Assembly (NCBI GenBank): GCA_007692585.1
Contig: REBU01000025.1
Location: forward strand, 1-33,197
Direction: 5' to 3'
DNA: 33,197 nucleotides
Origin: Paracoccaceae bacterium
GTDB lineage: Bacteria > Pseudomonadota > Alphaproteobacteria > Rhodobacterales > Rhodobacteraceae
Shown here: one piece after another, positions 7,545 through 15,643 of the stretch
Layout of the letters: each line of letters starts with the position of its first letter
How positions within the stretch are numbered: the first letter of the stretch is position 1
The notes under the pieces: model-generated
Told to the model about the DNA's origin: nothing
Databases searched by the model: none
What the model saw: only the letters and a program-made list of their open reading frames with translations
Program-made: the position numbers and the translations under genes

Positions 7545-8915
7545 ATGTCCATTCCCCAAACCGGCGGCGGGCCGATCGAACATGTGTCGCAACTGACCGA
7601 CTATCTGGCGGCAGGTTGCAAACCCAAGGACGCCTGGCGCATCGGCACGGAACACGAAAAATTCGGCTATCTGCGTGACACACATTCACCGCTGCCCTAT
7701 GACGGACCGCGCTCGGTGCGCGCCATGCTCGAAGGACTGCGCGACCGCTTCGGCTGGACGCCGGTGATGGAAGGCGGCCATATCATCGGGCTGGAAAAGG
7801 ACGGCGCGAATGTCTCGCTTGAACCCGGCGGCCAGCTGGAACTGTCGGGCGCACCGCTGGAGACGATCCACCAGACCTGCGACGAGGTGAACCTGCATCT
7901 GCGCGAAGTGCGCGAAGTGGCCGATGCGCTCGATATCGGCTTCATCGGCCTCGGCGCGGCCCCGATCTGGAGCCATGATCAGATGCCGGTCATGCCCAAG
8001 GGCCGCTACCGGCTGATGACCGATTACATGGACCGCGTCGGCACCATGGGCAAGGTGATGATGTATCGCACCTGCACGGTTCAGGTGAATCTCGATTTCG
8101 GCTCGGAAGCCGATATGGTGCAGAAAATGCGCGTGGCGATTGCCCTGCAACCTGTAGCGACAGCACTCTTCGCCAATTCCCCGTTTCTCGACGGTCAGCC
8201 CAACGGCCATAAAAGCTGGCGCAGCCGCGTCTGGCGCGATCTCGATGCGGCGCGCACGGGTATGGTGCCCTTCGTCTTCGAGGAGGCGTTCGGTTTTGAG
8301 CGTTGGGTCGACTACGCGCTCGATGTGCCGATGTATTTCGTCTATCGCGACGGCCAGTATGTCGACGCGCTGGGCCAGAGCTTCCGCGATTTCCTGCGCG
8401 GCGAATTGCCCGCCCTGCCTGGTGAAATCCCCACCCTGTCGGATTGGGCCGACCATCTGACCACGATCTTCCCCGAAGCCCGCGTGAAGAAATTCATCGA
8501 GATGCGCGGCGCCGATGGCGGGCCGTGGCGCAGGCTGTGTGCGCTGCCCGCGCTCTGGGTCGGGCTGACCTATGACCAGAGCGCGCTCGATGCGGCCTGG
8601 GATCTGGCGAAGGGTCTGGACGCCGAGACACGCGAGGGTCTGCGCGTCTCGGCCTCGGTCGCGGGGTTGCAGGGCGAAGCGGGCGGCGTGAAGCTGCACG
8701 ATCTGGCCCGCGAGGTCGTGGCGATTGCCGAAGCCGGGTTGAAGGCCCGCGCGCGCCCCGGCGCGGGCGGCATGCTGCCTGACGAGACGCATTTCCTCAA
8801 TGCGCTGCGCGAAAGCGTCGAGACCGGCCAGACCCCGGCGGATGAGCTGCTCGGGCGCTATCATGGCGACTGGAGCGGTGATCTGAGCCGCATCTACGCC
8901 GATTACAGCTATTAA
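7545..8915 (+). CDS. gshA: Glutamate-cysteine ligase (alphaproteobacterial/plant type)
   Basis: The enzyme makes gamma-glutamylcysteine, the first step of glutathione synthesis, from glutamate, cysteine and ATP. The 456-residue product matches the plant/alphaproteobacterial GCS2-type ligase: WRIGTEHEKFGY near the N-terminus, NVSLEPGGQLELSG, a GLGAAPIW segment, then MYRTCTVQVNLDF and DLDAARTGMVPF. I chose the ATG at 7545, giving MSIPQTGGGPIEH with GGAGCG upstream; an in-frame start at 7518 would add nine unlikely residues. A 91-bp gap separates it from the preceding chain and contains TTGACA at 7478, so it may have its own promoter. rsmE and gshA are, from memory, often close neighbours in this group. 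Confidence 0.95.
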   Translation: MSIPQTGGGPIEHVSQLTDYLAAGCKPKDAWRIGTEHEKFGYLRDTHSPLPYDGPRSVRAMLEGLRDRFGWTPVMEGGHIIGLEKDGANVSLEPGGQLELSGAPLETIHQTCDEVNLHLREVREVADALDIGFIGLGAAPIWSHDQMPVMPKGRYRLMTDYMDRVGTMGKVMMYRTCTVQVNLDFGSEADMVQKMRVAIALQPVATALFANSPFLDGQPNGHKSWRSRVWRDLDAARTGMVPFVFEEAFGFERWVDYALDVPMYFVYRDGQYVDALGQSFRDFLRGELPALPGEIPTLSDWADHLTTIFPEARVKKFIEMRGADGGPWRRLCALPALWVGLTYDQSALDAAWDLAKGLDAETREGLRVSASVAGLQGEAGGVKLHDLAREVVAIAEAGLKARARPGAGGMLPDETHFLNALRESVETGQTPADELLGRYHGDWSGDLSRIYADYSY

Positions 8916-8960
8916 GCGCCGCGTCTTGACGCCGCGCCGCGTCGGGTGCAAGTCGAGCGG

Positions 8961-9851
8961 ATGAGCAGATCATCTGACACATCCCTCAGCTGGAAACACA
9001 GGGCCGAGGACCGCGCAACGGCCGCTCTGCTGAACGCGGGGCGGCTTTTGCCCTATCCGGCACGGATCGCGCTGATGGGCTGGATCGGCGCGCATGTGAT
9101 CGGCCCTCTGGCGGGCCTTCGCAGGCGCATCCGCAGCAATCTGGCGCTGGTCGCCCCGGAGCTGCCAGCCGCCGAGGTCGCGCGCCTGTGCCGCGCGGTG
9201 CCCGCAAACATGGCCCGCGCCATCGCCGAGACCTTTTCCGGCGACGCCTTCATCGCCCGCGCGCAGCATAGTCCCATCGAGGGCGAAGGCTGGCCCGCGC
9301 TACAGGCCGCGCGCGATGCAGGCCGTCCGGTGGTGCTGGTGACCGCGCATTTCGGCAATTACGACGCCGCGCGTGTGGTGCTGCGCGCGCAGGGCTGCGA
9401 CATCGCGGGCATCTATATGCCGATGGCCAATCGCGCCTTCAACACCCGCTATGTCGCCGCGATGGAACACATTGCCTCCCCGGTCTTTCCGCGTGACCGC
9501 GCGGGGCTGGCGGGTCTGCTGAAACATCTGCGGCGGGGCGGGATGATCGGGCTGGTGGCAGATCATTACATGGGCCATGGCGTGCTGATGGACTTCATGG
9601 GCCAGCCTGCGCGCACAGCTCTGTCTTCGGCCGAGATCGCCTTGAAACATGACGCGCTGCTGGTCCCGGTCTATGCAATCCGCCAGCCCGACGGGCTGAG
9701 CTTTCGTATCCGCATCGAGGCACCTGTGCCCCATAGCGACCCGCTGACGATGACACGCGCACTCAATGCCTCGGTCGAAGCACTGGTGCGCGCGCATATG
9801 GATCAGTGGATGTGGACGCATCGGCGCTGGAAGCACAATCAGCGGCGCTGA
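8961..9851 (+). CDS. Lipid A biosynthesis acyltransferase-like protein (LpxL/HtrB family)
   Basis: The 296-residue protein has the HtrB/LpxL architecture: a hydrophobic N-terminal stretch, then the catalytic HxxxxD motif in VTAHFGNYDAARVVL, with His and Asp in the right places. The block IGLVADHYMGHGVLMDFMG and a C-terminal WMWTHRRWK, typical of the family, follow. Members add a secondary acyl chain to lipid A at the inner membrane; related proteins act on other acceptors, so the substrate is inferred. The start at 8961 gives MSRSSDTSL; an in-frame start at 8946 would add five residues. The 3' end overlaps ccoS on the opposite strand by 13 bases. Confidence 0.9.
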   Translation: MSRSSDTSLSWKHRAEDRATAALLNAGRLLPYPARIALMGWIGAHVIGPLAGLRRRIRSNLALVAPELPAAEVARLCRAVPANMARAIAETFSGDAFIARAQHSPIEGEGWPALQAARDAGRPVVLVTAHFGNYDAARVVLRAQGCDIAGIYMPMANRAFNTRYVAAMEHIASPVFPRDRAGLAGLLKHLRRGGMIGLVADHYMGHGVLMDFMGQPARTALSSAEIALKHDALLVPVYAIRQPDGLSFRIRIEAPVPHSDPLTMTRALNASVEALVRAHMDQWMWTHRRWKHNQRR

Positions 9852-10018
9852 TCCTCATCGACAGGTTTGGGCTTGTCGTCATAGCGCGTATCGAGGATGC
9901 GCTGGCTGTCGCCCTCCGGGTCATCATACTGGCCCTTTTTCAGCGACCAGACAAAGGCCACGAGGCCCATCAGCCCCAGACCCAGCGAGACGGGGATCAG
10001 CACCGCCAGAACTTCCAT
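9839..10018 (-). CDS. ccoS: cbb3-type cytochrome oxidase assembly protein CcoS
   Basis: This is a 59-residue protein beginning MEVLAVLIPVSLGLGLMGLV at the ATG 10016-10018: one transmembrane helix followed by KKGQYDDPEGD, the recognisable CcoS signature. CcoS is needed to load haem and copper into the CcoN subunit in Rhodobacter capsulatus. It lies 8 bp downstream of ccoI and ends the ccoGHIS operon. A longer reading upstream would overlap ccoI and has no family resemblance. The last 13 bases overlap the end of the convergent acyltransferase gene. Confidence 0.93.
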   Translation of the reverse strand: MEVLAVLIPVSLGLGLMGLVAFVWSLKKGQYDDPEGDSQRILDTRYDDKPKPVDEDQRR

Positions 10019-10026
10019 GACACTCC

Positions 10027-12210
10027 TTACTTCAGCCGCAACGCGTTCAGCGTGACCGAGATCGATGAGATGGACATCACCGCCGCTGCCCAGAGCGGGG
10101 TGGCAAAGCCCATAAGTGCTATCGGCACAAAGATGACATTGTAGATGGCCGATTGCCACAGGTTTTCACGGATGCGCTTCATGGCCGTTTTTGACAGGCG
10201 CACTGCATCCGCGACCGGGGCCAGATCGCGGCCCAGAAGCACCATGTCCGACGCCGCCCGCGCCGCATCGAGCGCCGAGGCAGGCGAGATCGACACATGC
10301 GCGGCCGAAAGCGCTACAGTGTCATTGAGCCCGTCGCCCACCATCAGCACCCGCGCGCCGGTCTCGTGCAACTCCGCCACCTTGGCGGCCTTGTCCTGCG
10401 GCAGCGCGCCCGCTTGCCAGTTCGCGATCCCCAGCCGCGCGGCCAGATCGCGCACGACCTGTTCCACATCGCCCGAGATCAGCCAGACCGCCTTGCGCTG
10501 CGCCTGCAAGCCGCGCACGACCTCTGCCGCGCCGGGGCGCAGCTGGTCGGCGAAAGTGAAGCCATGCGTCTGCCCGCCAATCGAGAGATAGGCCGCGGTC
10601 ACGCCCTCAGGCGTCGCACCGACCCATTCAGCGCGGCCCAGACGCACGCGCGCACCATTCCAGATCGCCTCAACCCCATAGCCCGGCACTTCATGGACAG
10701 TTTCGAGGGCCGCAGGCTCCACGCCCAGATCACGCAACCCCTTGGCCAGCGCCAGTGCCAGCGGATGGCCGGAGCTTTCGGCCAGCCCCAGCGCCACTCG
10801 CTGCGCCTGCGGGGGCTGTGCATCCAGATTGGTCGGCGCGGGCGTGCCCATGGTCAGCGTGCCGGTCTTGTCGAAGATCACGGTATCGACCTCGGCCAGA
10901 CGCTCCAGCGCGGTGCCGTCCTTGATCAGAAGCCCCTTGCGAAACAGCTTGCCACTGGCCGCAGTCACCACAGCAGGCACGGCAAGGCCCAGCGCGCAGG
11001 GGCAGGTGATGATCAGACTGGCCACGGCGATATTCATCGCCAGCCGAAGATCACCACCCGACAGCCACAGCCAGACAAAAAACGCGCCAAGCGACAAGAT
11101 CGGGATCGTGGGCGCATAGGCACTGGCTGCGCGCTGCGCGATGGTTGTGTAGCGCATCCGCGCAGATTCGGCATGGGCGACCAGATCGGCCATGCGGTGC
11201 AGCGAGCTGTCCTTGCCGGCGGCGGTGACGCGGACCTGAAGCGGGCCGGTCAAATTGACCTCGCCCGCGCTGACAAGCGCGCCTGCGCCTGCAAAGACCG
11301 GCAGCGTCTCGCCGGTCAGAAGGGAACGGTCGATCTCGGACTGGCCTTCGGTCACCACCCCGTCCACCGGCACGCGGCCACCGGGGCGCACCAGCACACT
11401 ATCGCCCGCGCGCAAATCCGCGACATTCACCGCGCGCTCGGCCCCGTCCACAAGCTGCGTCGCTCGGGGCACTTCGAGCGCGGCCAATTCCTGCGCCGCT
11501 GAGCGCGCAACGGCACGGGCGCGGAAATCGAGATAGCGGCCCACCAGCAGGAAGAAGATCAGCATCACCACGGCTTCGAAATAGGCATGCTCGCCCGAAA
11601 GCAGCGTCTCGTAGATCGAAATGAAAAGTGTGAGCAGGATCGCGAAGGAAATCGGCGCGTCCATGTCCATCCGCCCGGCCCGTGCCGCGCGCCAGGCATT
11701 GCGGAAAAACGGCTGGCCGGTGAAAGCAACCGTAGGGATCGCGATCAGCGCCGAGATCAGGTGGAACATATCCCGCGTCGGCCCGTCCGCGCCCGACCAG
11801 ACGGCGACCGACAGCAGCATGATATTCATCATCGCAAAGCCCGAGATGCCCACCCGCATCAGCAGCGCGCGGCCCTGTTTCTCGGTCTCGGTCAATGACA
11901 ACGTGCCCGCATCCAGCTCATGCGCCTCATAGCCCAGCCGCTCAAGCCGAGCCACAATGTCGGTGGCTTCGATTCCCGCCCTTGCGGCCACGCTCAGCCG
12001 CTTCAGGGTCAGGTTCAGCCGGGCAGAAGTGACGCCCTCCATCCGCGCCAGATCGCGCTCGATCGTCGAGATGCAGGCCGCGCAATGCGCGCCGGGCACA
12101 GAGACCAGAAGCCGCGCGTCCCGCTGCGGCGCGCGTGCGGCCAAGGCCTCGGCGGCGGGCGCCGCGTCACAGGCCGGGCAGGCCGAAGGGCGGGCGAAGA
12201 CGTCCGACAT
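10027..12210 (-). CDS. ccoI: Copper-exporting P1B-type ATPase CcoI/FixI
   Basis: This 727-residue P-type ATPase delivers copper for the binuclear centre of the cbb3 oxidase. In order: an N-terminal CPAC (Cys11, Cys14) before a heavy-metal-associated domain with HCAACISTIE (Cys43, Cys46), membrane helices, the CPC transport motif (TCPCALGLAVP, about 402-404), the phosphorylation site DKTGTLT (about 446) and GDGLNDT (about 624). All the motifs for activity are present. Its ATG overlaps the ccoH stop by one base (TGATG), and ccoS follows 8 bp later. CcoI/FixI is separated from housekeeping CopA pumps mainly by this gene context. Confidence 0.97.
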   Translation of the reverse strand: MSDVFARPSACPACDAAPAAEALAARAPQRDARLLVSVPGAHCAACISTIERDLARMEGVTSARLNLTLKRLSVAARAGIEATDIVARLERLGYEAHELDAGTLSLTETEKQGRALLMRVGISGFAMMNIMLLSVAVWSGADGPTRDMFHLISALIAIPTVAFTGQPFFRNAWRAARAGRMDMDAPISFAILLTLFISIYETLLSGEHAYFEAVVMLIFFLLVGRYLDFRARAVARSAAQELAALEVPRATQLVDGAERAVNVADLRAGDSVLVRPGGRVPVDGVVTEGQSEIDRSLLTGETLPVFAGAGALVSAGEVNLTGPLQVRVTAAGKDSSLHRMADLVAHAESARMRYTTIAQRAASAYAPTIPILSLGAFFVWLWLSGGDLRLAMNIAVASLIITCPCALGLAVPAVVTAASGKLFRKGLLIKDGTALERLAEVDTVIFDKTGTLTMGTPAPTNLDAQPPQAQRVALGLAESSGHPLALALAKGLRDLGVEPAALETVHEVPGYGVEAIWNGARVRLGRAEWVGATPEGVTAAYLSIGGQTHGFTFADQLRPGAAEVVRGLQAQRKAVWLISGDVEQVVRDLAARLGIANWQAGALPQDKAAKVAELHETGARVLMVGDGLNDTVALSAAHVSISPASALDAARAASDMVLLGRDLAPVADAVRLSKTAMKRIRENLWQSAIYNVIFVPIALMGFATPLWAAAVMSISSISVTLNALRLK

Positions 12211-12680
12211 CAGCGCAGATGCAGCACAACACGCTGACGAAACTCGGTTCCGTCCTGCGCTACAGCATAGAGGCGGATATTCCAGTTGCCCGGCCCGATC
12301 TCGACCGGCGCACGGTAGGCGCCATCGGTGAAGCGGAATTCGGGCACCTGGTCATCACGCACATGGGTCGCAGCGCCTAGCGTCGCATCAAGATGGGCTG
12401 TGCGCACAGGCGCGCCCTCCGCATCCGTGATCGCCAGCGTCAGGATACCATCGGCATGGCTGGCCTTGACCTCCCAGCCCAGTGCAAGCTGTTCGGCCAG
12501 TTCCTCGTTGAAATTCTGGCTGGCCACGAAGGAGTTATCCACTTCCAGCCCCGGGAATGTGTTGACCGCGTTATAGGCCAGCAACAGGTTCGCCGTCAGG
12601 ATCACCCCAAAGGCCGAGACCGCGATGATAAGCACCTTTCGCCCGGTCATTCGGAATTCGCGCTTTGTTGTTTCAGTCAT
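12210..12680 (-). CDS. ccoH: cbb3 oxidase assembly protein CcoH/FixH
   Basis: This 156-residue FixH-family protein has one N-terminal transmembrane helix (about 13-35, KVLIIAVSAFGVILTANLLL) followed by a periplasmic domain with the conserved beginning NTFPGLEVDNSFVASQNFN and the segment WEVKASHADGILTL. CcoH stabilises the oxidase complex late in assembly and binds CcoN directly in the systems studied. Its ATG overlaps the ccoG stop by four bases (ATGA), and its own stop overlaps the ccoI start by one, so the operon is translationally coupled. Confidence 0.96.
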   Translation of the reverse strand: MTETTKREFRMTGRKVLIIAVSAFGVILTANLLLAYNAVNTFPGLEVDNSFVASQNFNEELAEQLALGWEVKASHADGILTLAITDAEGAPVRTAHLDATLGAATHVRDDQVPEFRFTDGAYRAPVEIGPGNWNIRLYAVAQDGTEFRQRVVLHLR

Positions 12681-14110
12681 TGCGTTCTCCCGTTGAAGAC
12701 TGTGTCAGAATAGACCCGCTCATTGCTGCCGGGAATAGCGGCCCAGATGCGCACCGGGCTTGTATCCGCCGTGTTGGAAGGCGTGCCCGGAGCGGCCGTC
12801 AAATAGACCCGGAGAAGCGTCTGCTCATCAGGGGCCACGATCACGCGGTTGGTGTCCAGCCCTTCAATGGACAATCGCAGATCCGGATTCTCGGTGATCG
12901 ACAGCACGAATTCGCGCGGATCATGCGACATGTTGCGCAGTCGGATATCGTAGACATTGCGCACGGTCCCGTCCGAAAGCACGATATGCGTGGGGTTGCG
13001 TACCGGTGCAACGCTCATATCCAGGTCCGCACGAACGAACAGCGCGATCACCAGCCCGATGCCGACCAGTGACCAGATCGCCGTATAAAGGATCGTGCGC
13101 GGGCGCAGGATATGTTTCCAGACGGATTTCTGCGGCTGGCCGGATTGCTCGGCTTCCTGATCGGACAGTGCCATATAGGCCACGAGGCCGCGCGGCTTGC
13201 CGATACGGTCCATCACCTCGTCGCAGGCGTCGATGCACAGCCCGCAGGTGATGCATTCCATCTGCTGGCCGTTACGGATGTCGATCCCCATCGGGCAGAC
13301 ATTGACGCAGGCCATGCAATCGATGCAGTCCCCCTGATTGGGATCAAGCTCGCCCTTTTTGAGCTTGCCACGCGGCTCGCCACGCCAGTGACGGTAATCG
13401 ATGGTGATCGTGTCCTCGTCCATCATCGCGGCCTGAATGCGCGGCCAGGGGCAGGCATAGATGCAAACCTGCTCGCGGAAGAACCCGCCGAACAGGAAGG
13501 TCGTCATCGTCAGGATCAGCACTGTCAGATAGGCGATAGGATGCGCTTGACCCGTGAATAGATCAACGAAAAGCGTTGGCGCATCCGCGAAGTAAAACAC
13601 CCAGGCGCCCCCTGTGGCCATGCCGATCAGGAACCATGCGACCCATTTCACGCCGTATTTGCGGATCTTCTCGGCATTCCATTTCTGCCGATGCAGCCGC
13701 AGGCGCGCATTGCGGTCGCCCTCGATCCAGCGCTCCACCTGAATGAACAGATCCGTCCAGACGGTTTGGGGGCAGGCATAGCCACACCAGACCCGCCCCA
13801 GCGCCGAGGTGAACAGAAAGAGCCCGATCCCTGCCATGATCAGCAGGCCCGCAACGAAGTAGAATTCATGCGGCCAGATTTCGATCATGAAGAAGAAGAA
13901 ACGCCGGTTGCCGAGGTCGAGCAGAACCGCCTGATTGGGCATTTCCGGGCCGCGATCCCAACGGATCCATGGCACGACGTAATAGATGCCCAGCATCAGC
14001 GCCAGCAGCCACCATTTCATCGTGCGGAAACTGCCCTTCACACGACGCGGAAAAATGGGCTCGCGCGCCTGGTAGAGACTGGGGGGCGGGCTGGGATCTT
14101 GGGCACTCAC
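12677..14110 (-). CDS. ccoG: Membrane iron-sulfur protein CcoG (RdxB/FixG)
   Basis: This 477-residue polyferredoxin-like membrane protein has been linked to copper reduction during cbb3 assembly. It has several N-terminal helices, WCGYACPQTVW and CIYACPWPRIQ loops, two ferredoxin-type cluster motifs (CIDCMACVNVCP near 262 and CITCGLCIDACDEV near 285), another helix, and a C-terminal Ig-like FixG domain. It starts at a GTG (14108-14110) with AGGAG 7 bases upstream. It is first in ccoGHIS, and an exact FnrL site lies 57 bp from its start codon, so oxygen control is expected. Confidence 0.97.
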   Translation of the reverse strand: MSAQDPSPPPSLYQAREPIFPRRVKGSFRTMKWWLLALMLGIYYVVPWIRWDRGPEMPNQAVLLDLGNRRFFFFMIEIWPHEFYFVAGLLIMAGIGLFLFTSALGRVWCGYACPQTVWTDLFIQVERWIEGDRNARLRLHRQKWNAEKIRKYGVKWVAWFLIGMATGGAWVFYFADAPTLFVDLFTGQAHPIAYLTVLILTMTTFLFGGFFREQVCIYACPWPRIQAAMMDEDTITIDYRHWRGEPRGKLKKGELDPNQGDCIDCMACVNVCPMGIDIRNGQQMECITCGLCIDACDEVMDRIGKPRGLVAYMALSDQEAEQSGQPQKSVWKHILRPRTILYTAIWSLVGIGLVIALFVRADLDMSVAPVRNPTHIVLSDGTVRNVYDIRLRNMSHDPREFVLSITENPDLRLSIEGLDTNRVIVAPDEQTLLRVYLTAAPGTPSNTADTSPVRIWAAIPGSNERVYSDTVFNGRTQ

Positions 14111-14166
14111 GGGGTGACTCCTGCTTTCAGTTGCCTAGTCAATTTCACGGGCCGACAGGCAAGACC

Positions 14167-14180
14167 TTGACCTGCATCAA
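14167..14180 (-). promoter_or_regulatory. FnrL/FNR binding site, proximal to ccoG
   Basis: TTGACCTGCATCAA matches TTGA-N6-TCAA with no mismatch. The centre is about 64 bp upstream of the ccoG start; with class II spacing (-41.5) transcription would begin near 14132 and leave a 22-base leader with the AGGAG ribosome site. I see no clear -10 hexamer. A small hairpin, AGGTGC/GCACCT, lies 4 bp further upstream at 14184-14202. fnrL is in the same window. Confidence 0.85.
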
Positions 14181-14240
14181 AACAGGTGCGCGAAATGCAC
14201 CTTTGGACAAGTTGACGCAGCTTGGATGGGAAAGAGGGTT

Positions 14241-14287
14241 ACACCGGCCTTCGACAACACGCGCGAACAGGAAACGAAGGCCGGTGT
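14241..14287. repeat. 13-bp perfect inverted repeat between two FnrL sites
   Basis: ACACCGGCCTTCG at 14241-14253 is the exact reverse complement of CGAAGGCCGGTGT at 14275-14287, with a 21-base loop. No T-run follows the arms on either strand, so it is not a standard intrinsic terminator. It lies inside the 371-bp ccoP-ccoG gap (14111-14481), which otherwise holds two FnrL sites and the ccoP terminator and no convincing ORF. It could be a structured leader, an sRNA hairpin, a protein site or a short dispersed repeat. Confidence 0.8.
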
Positions 14288-14337
14288 GGCCCACTCTGGA
14301 GCCACGCAGATCATGTCTGGTATAGATGCGCTGTGCC

Positions 14338-14351
14338 TTGACGTAGATCAA
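14338..14351. promoter_or_regulatory. FnrL/FNR binding site, distal in the ccoP-ccoG gap
   Basis: TTGACGTAGATCAA is a second exact TTGA-N6-TCAA match, 171 bp upstream of the proximal site. With class II spacing leftward, transcription would begin near 14303, with CATGAT (complement of 14310-14315) at the expected -10 position. That start is about 190 bp from ccoG and just upstream of the 13-bp inverted repeat. On the other strand it would read into ccoP antisense, which is less likely. Confidence 0.75.
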
Positions 14352-14432
14352 ACCCCCGAGGCTGCGACATACAGTCCCGCCCGCGCGATACAGATGCGCC
14401 ATGCTGCGGCTCTTGCGGCCGGTGCGCCCATG

Positions 14433-14460
14433 AAAAAACCGGCCCGCATCGGGGCCGGTT
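14433..14460 (-). terminator. Intrinsic terminator of ccoNOQP
   Basis: The stem AACCGGCCC/GGGCCGGTT (14437-14445 with 14452-14460, 9 bp, perfect) has a 6-base loop and is followed, reading leftward, by a T-run (complement of A14433-14438). It begins 21 bp after the ccoP stop. A smaller hairpin GCCC-TCA-GGGC (14467-14477) lies between. This separates ccoNOQP from ccoGHIS transcription, which fits ccoG having its own FnrL site. Confidence 0.92.
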
Positions 14461-14481
14461 CAATGTGCCCTCAGGGCGGTG

Positions 14482-15414
14482 TTACTGCCCGCCCCCAAGC
14501 TGATGGACATAGGCTGCCACGGCCCGGATTTCTGCTTCACGCAGCCGCGACGAAAAGCCCGGCATGACCCCGAAACGCGAATAATAGATCGATTCGCGAA
14601 TAGCCTCCGGCGAGCCGCCATAGAGCCAGATCTGATTGTTCAGCGCAGGTGCTCCGACGAAATAGTCGCCGCTGCCGTCATCCATATGGCACGATGCGCA
14701 GTTGAGCTCATAGATCTCCTGCCCGGCCACGGCCAGTTGACTGTCATGGTCAGACCCCGACAAGGACAGAACGAAATTCACGACCTGATCGATCTCGTCA
14801 TTGTCCAGCAAGCCGTCCTGACCAAAGGCTGGCATGGCCGAATAGCGCGCATCGGGGTAGTCCTCGTTGCGGATGCCATAGAGCACAGTCTGGTGGATAT
14901 CCTCCATCGTGCCGCCCCAGAGCCAGTCGTCATCGAGCAGGTTCGGGAAACCCGAGGCCTGGACACCAGCGCCGCCCGAGCCGTGACATTGCGAACATTG
15001 CGCCCGGAACACCGAGCCGCCCGCGTTGATCGCGAATCGATGCAACTCGTCATTGTCGCGGATGTCTTCGAGATCCGTCTCCACCAGCTGCACGAAGAAT
15101 TGCTCGTTGCGGGTCTCGAATTCAGCGATCTCAGTAGCGACATTCGCGCGCGACGAATACCCCAGCACGCCGGAAGTCGCCTGCTGAATTCCCGGCCAGG
15201 CGGGCATGGCGATCCAGTAGCCCACGGCCCAGATCACCGTGATGATGAAGATCCAGACCCACCAGCGCGGCATCGGATTGTCATATTCCTCGATCCCGTC
15301 CCAGCTATGGCCAGTGGTGGGCGGGTCCTGCTTCAACTTGACCGCCGGATCGGGATATTGCCGCGATGCAGGCGTGACCTTGTTCTCCGGCGTTTTGTTT
15401 TCGGGGTCGACCAT
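14482..15414 (-). CDS. ccoP: cbb3-type cytochrome oxidase dihaem subunit CcoP
   Basis: The 310-residue product is the membrane-anchored dihaem c subunit that passes electrons to CcoO. An N-terminal cytoplasmic part with NPMPRWWVWIFIITVIWAVG (one helix, about 47-70) precedes two cytochrome c domains with haem motifs CSQCH (Cys140, Cys143, His144) and CASCH (Cys239, Cys242, His243). Met ligands are likely in YSAMPAFG and FGVMPGFS. Its start overlaps the ccoQ stop by one base (TGATG). It is last in ccoNOQP and is followed by the terminator at 14433-14460. Confidence 0.98.
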   Translation of the reverse strand: MVDPENKTPENKVTPASRQYPDPAVKLKQDPPTTGHSWDGIEEYDNPMPRWWVWIFIITVIWAVGYWIAMPAWPGIQQATSGVLGYSSRANVATEIAEFETRNEQFFVQLVETDLEDIRDNDELHRFAINAGGSVFRAQCSQCHGSGGAGVQASGFPNLLDDDWLWGGTMEDIHQTVLYGIRNEDYPDARYSAMPAFGQDGLLDNDEIDQVVNFVLSLSGSDHDSQLAVAGQEIYELNCASCHMDDGSGDYFVGAPALNNQIWLYGGSPEAIRESIYYSRFGVMPGFSSRLREAEIRAVAAYVHQLGGGQ

Positions 15415-15632
15415 CAGCGGGCCTCTTTCGGTTCGTCGTGACGCACCGTGCTGGGGGGGCTGTCATCCCCCGCAGGCTTGTCATCATTTCGGAAAATCAT
15501 GTTCGCAGTGTCATCATGGACCTTGTTCGCGCCAGGACGCAGGATGTAGAGGAACACCCCGATGAAAAAACAGAACATGAACAGCAGATGCCAGCTATCG
15601 GCAAAGGCGCGCAGCCAGGTGTAGGTTTCCAT
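15414..15632 (-). CDS. ccoQ: cbb3-type cytochrome oxidase subunit CcoQ
   Basis: This small 72-residue subunit has one transmembrane helix (WHLLFMFCFFIGVFLYILRP, about 14-33) and a hydrophilic acidic tail, as in Rhodobacter CcoQ/FixQ. CcoQ stabilises the oxidase and in Rhodobacter sphaeroides links its activity to redox control of photosynthesis genes. It lies 11 bp after ccoO and overlaps ccoP by one base. Identification rests on order, size and the helix. Confidence 0.95.
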   Translation of the reverse strand: METYTWLRAFADSWHLLFMFCFFIGVFLYILRPGANKVHDDTANMIFRNDDKPAGDDSPPSTVRHDEPKEAR

Positions 15633-15643
15633 GCCCCGCCCCC

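Noticed and set aside
14145-14402. 85-codon minus-strand frame in the ccoP-ccoG gap
   Set aside because: It runs through both FnrL sites and the inverted repeat, has no ribosome site and resembles no protein.
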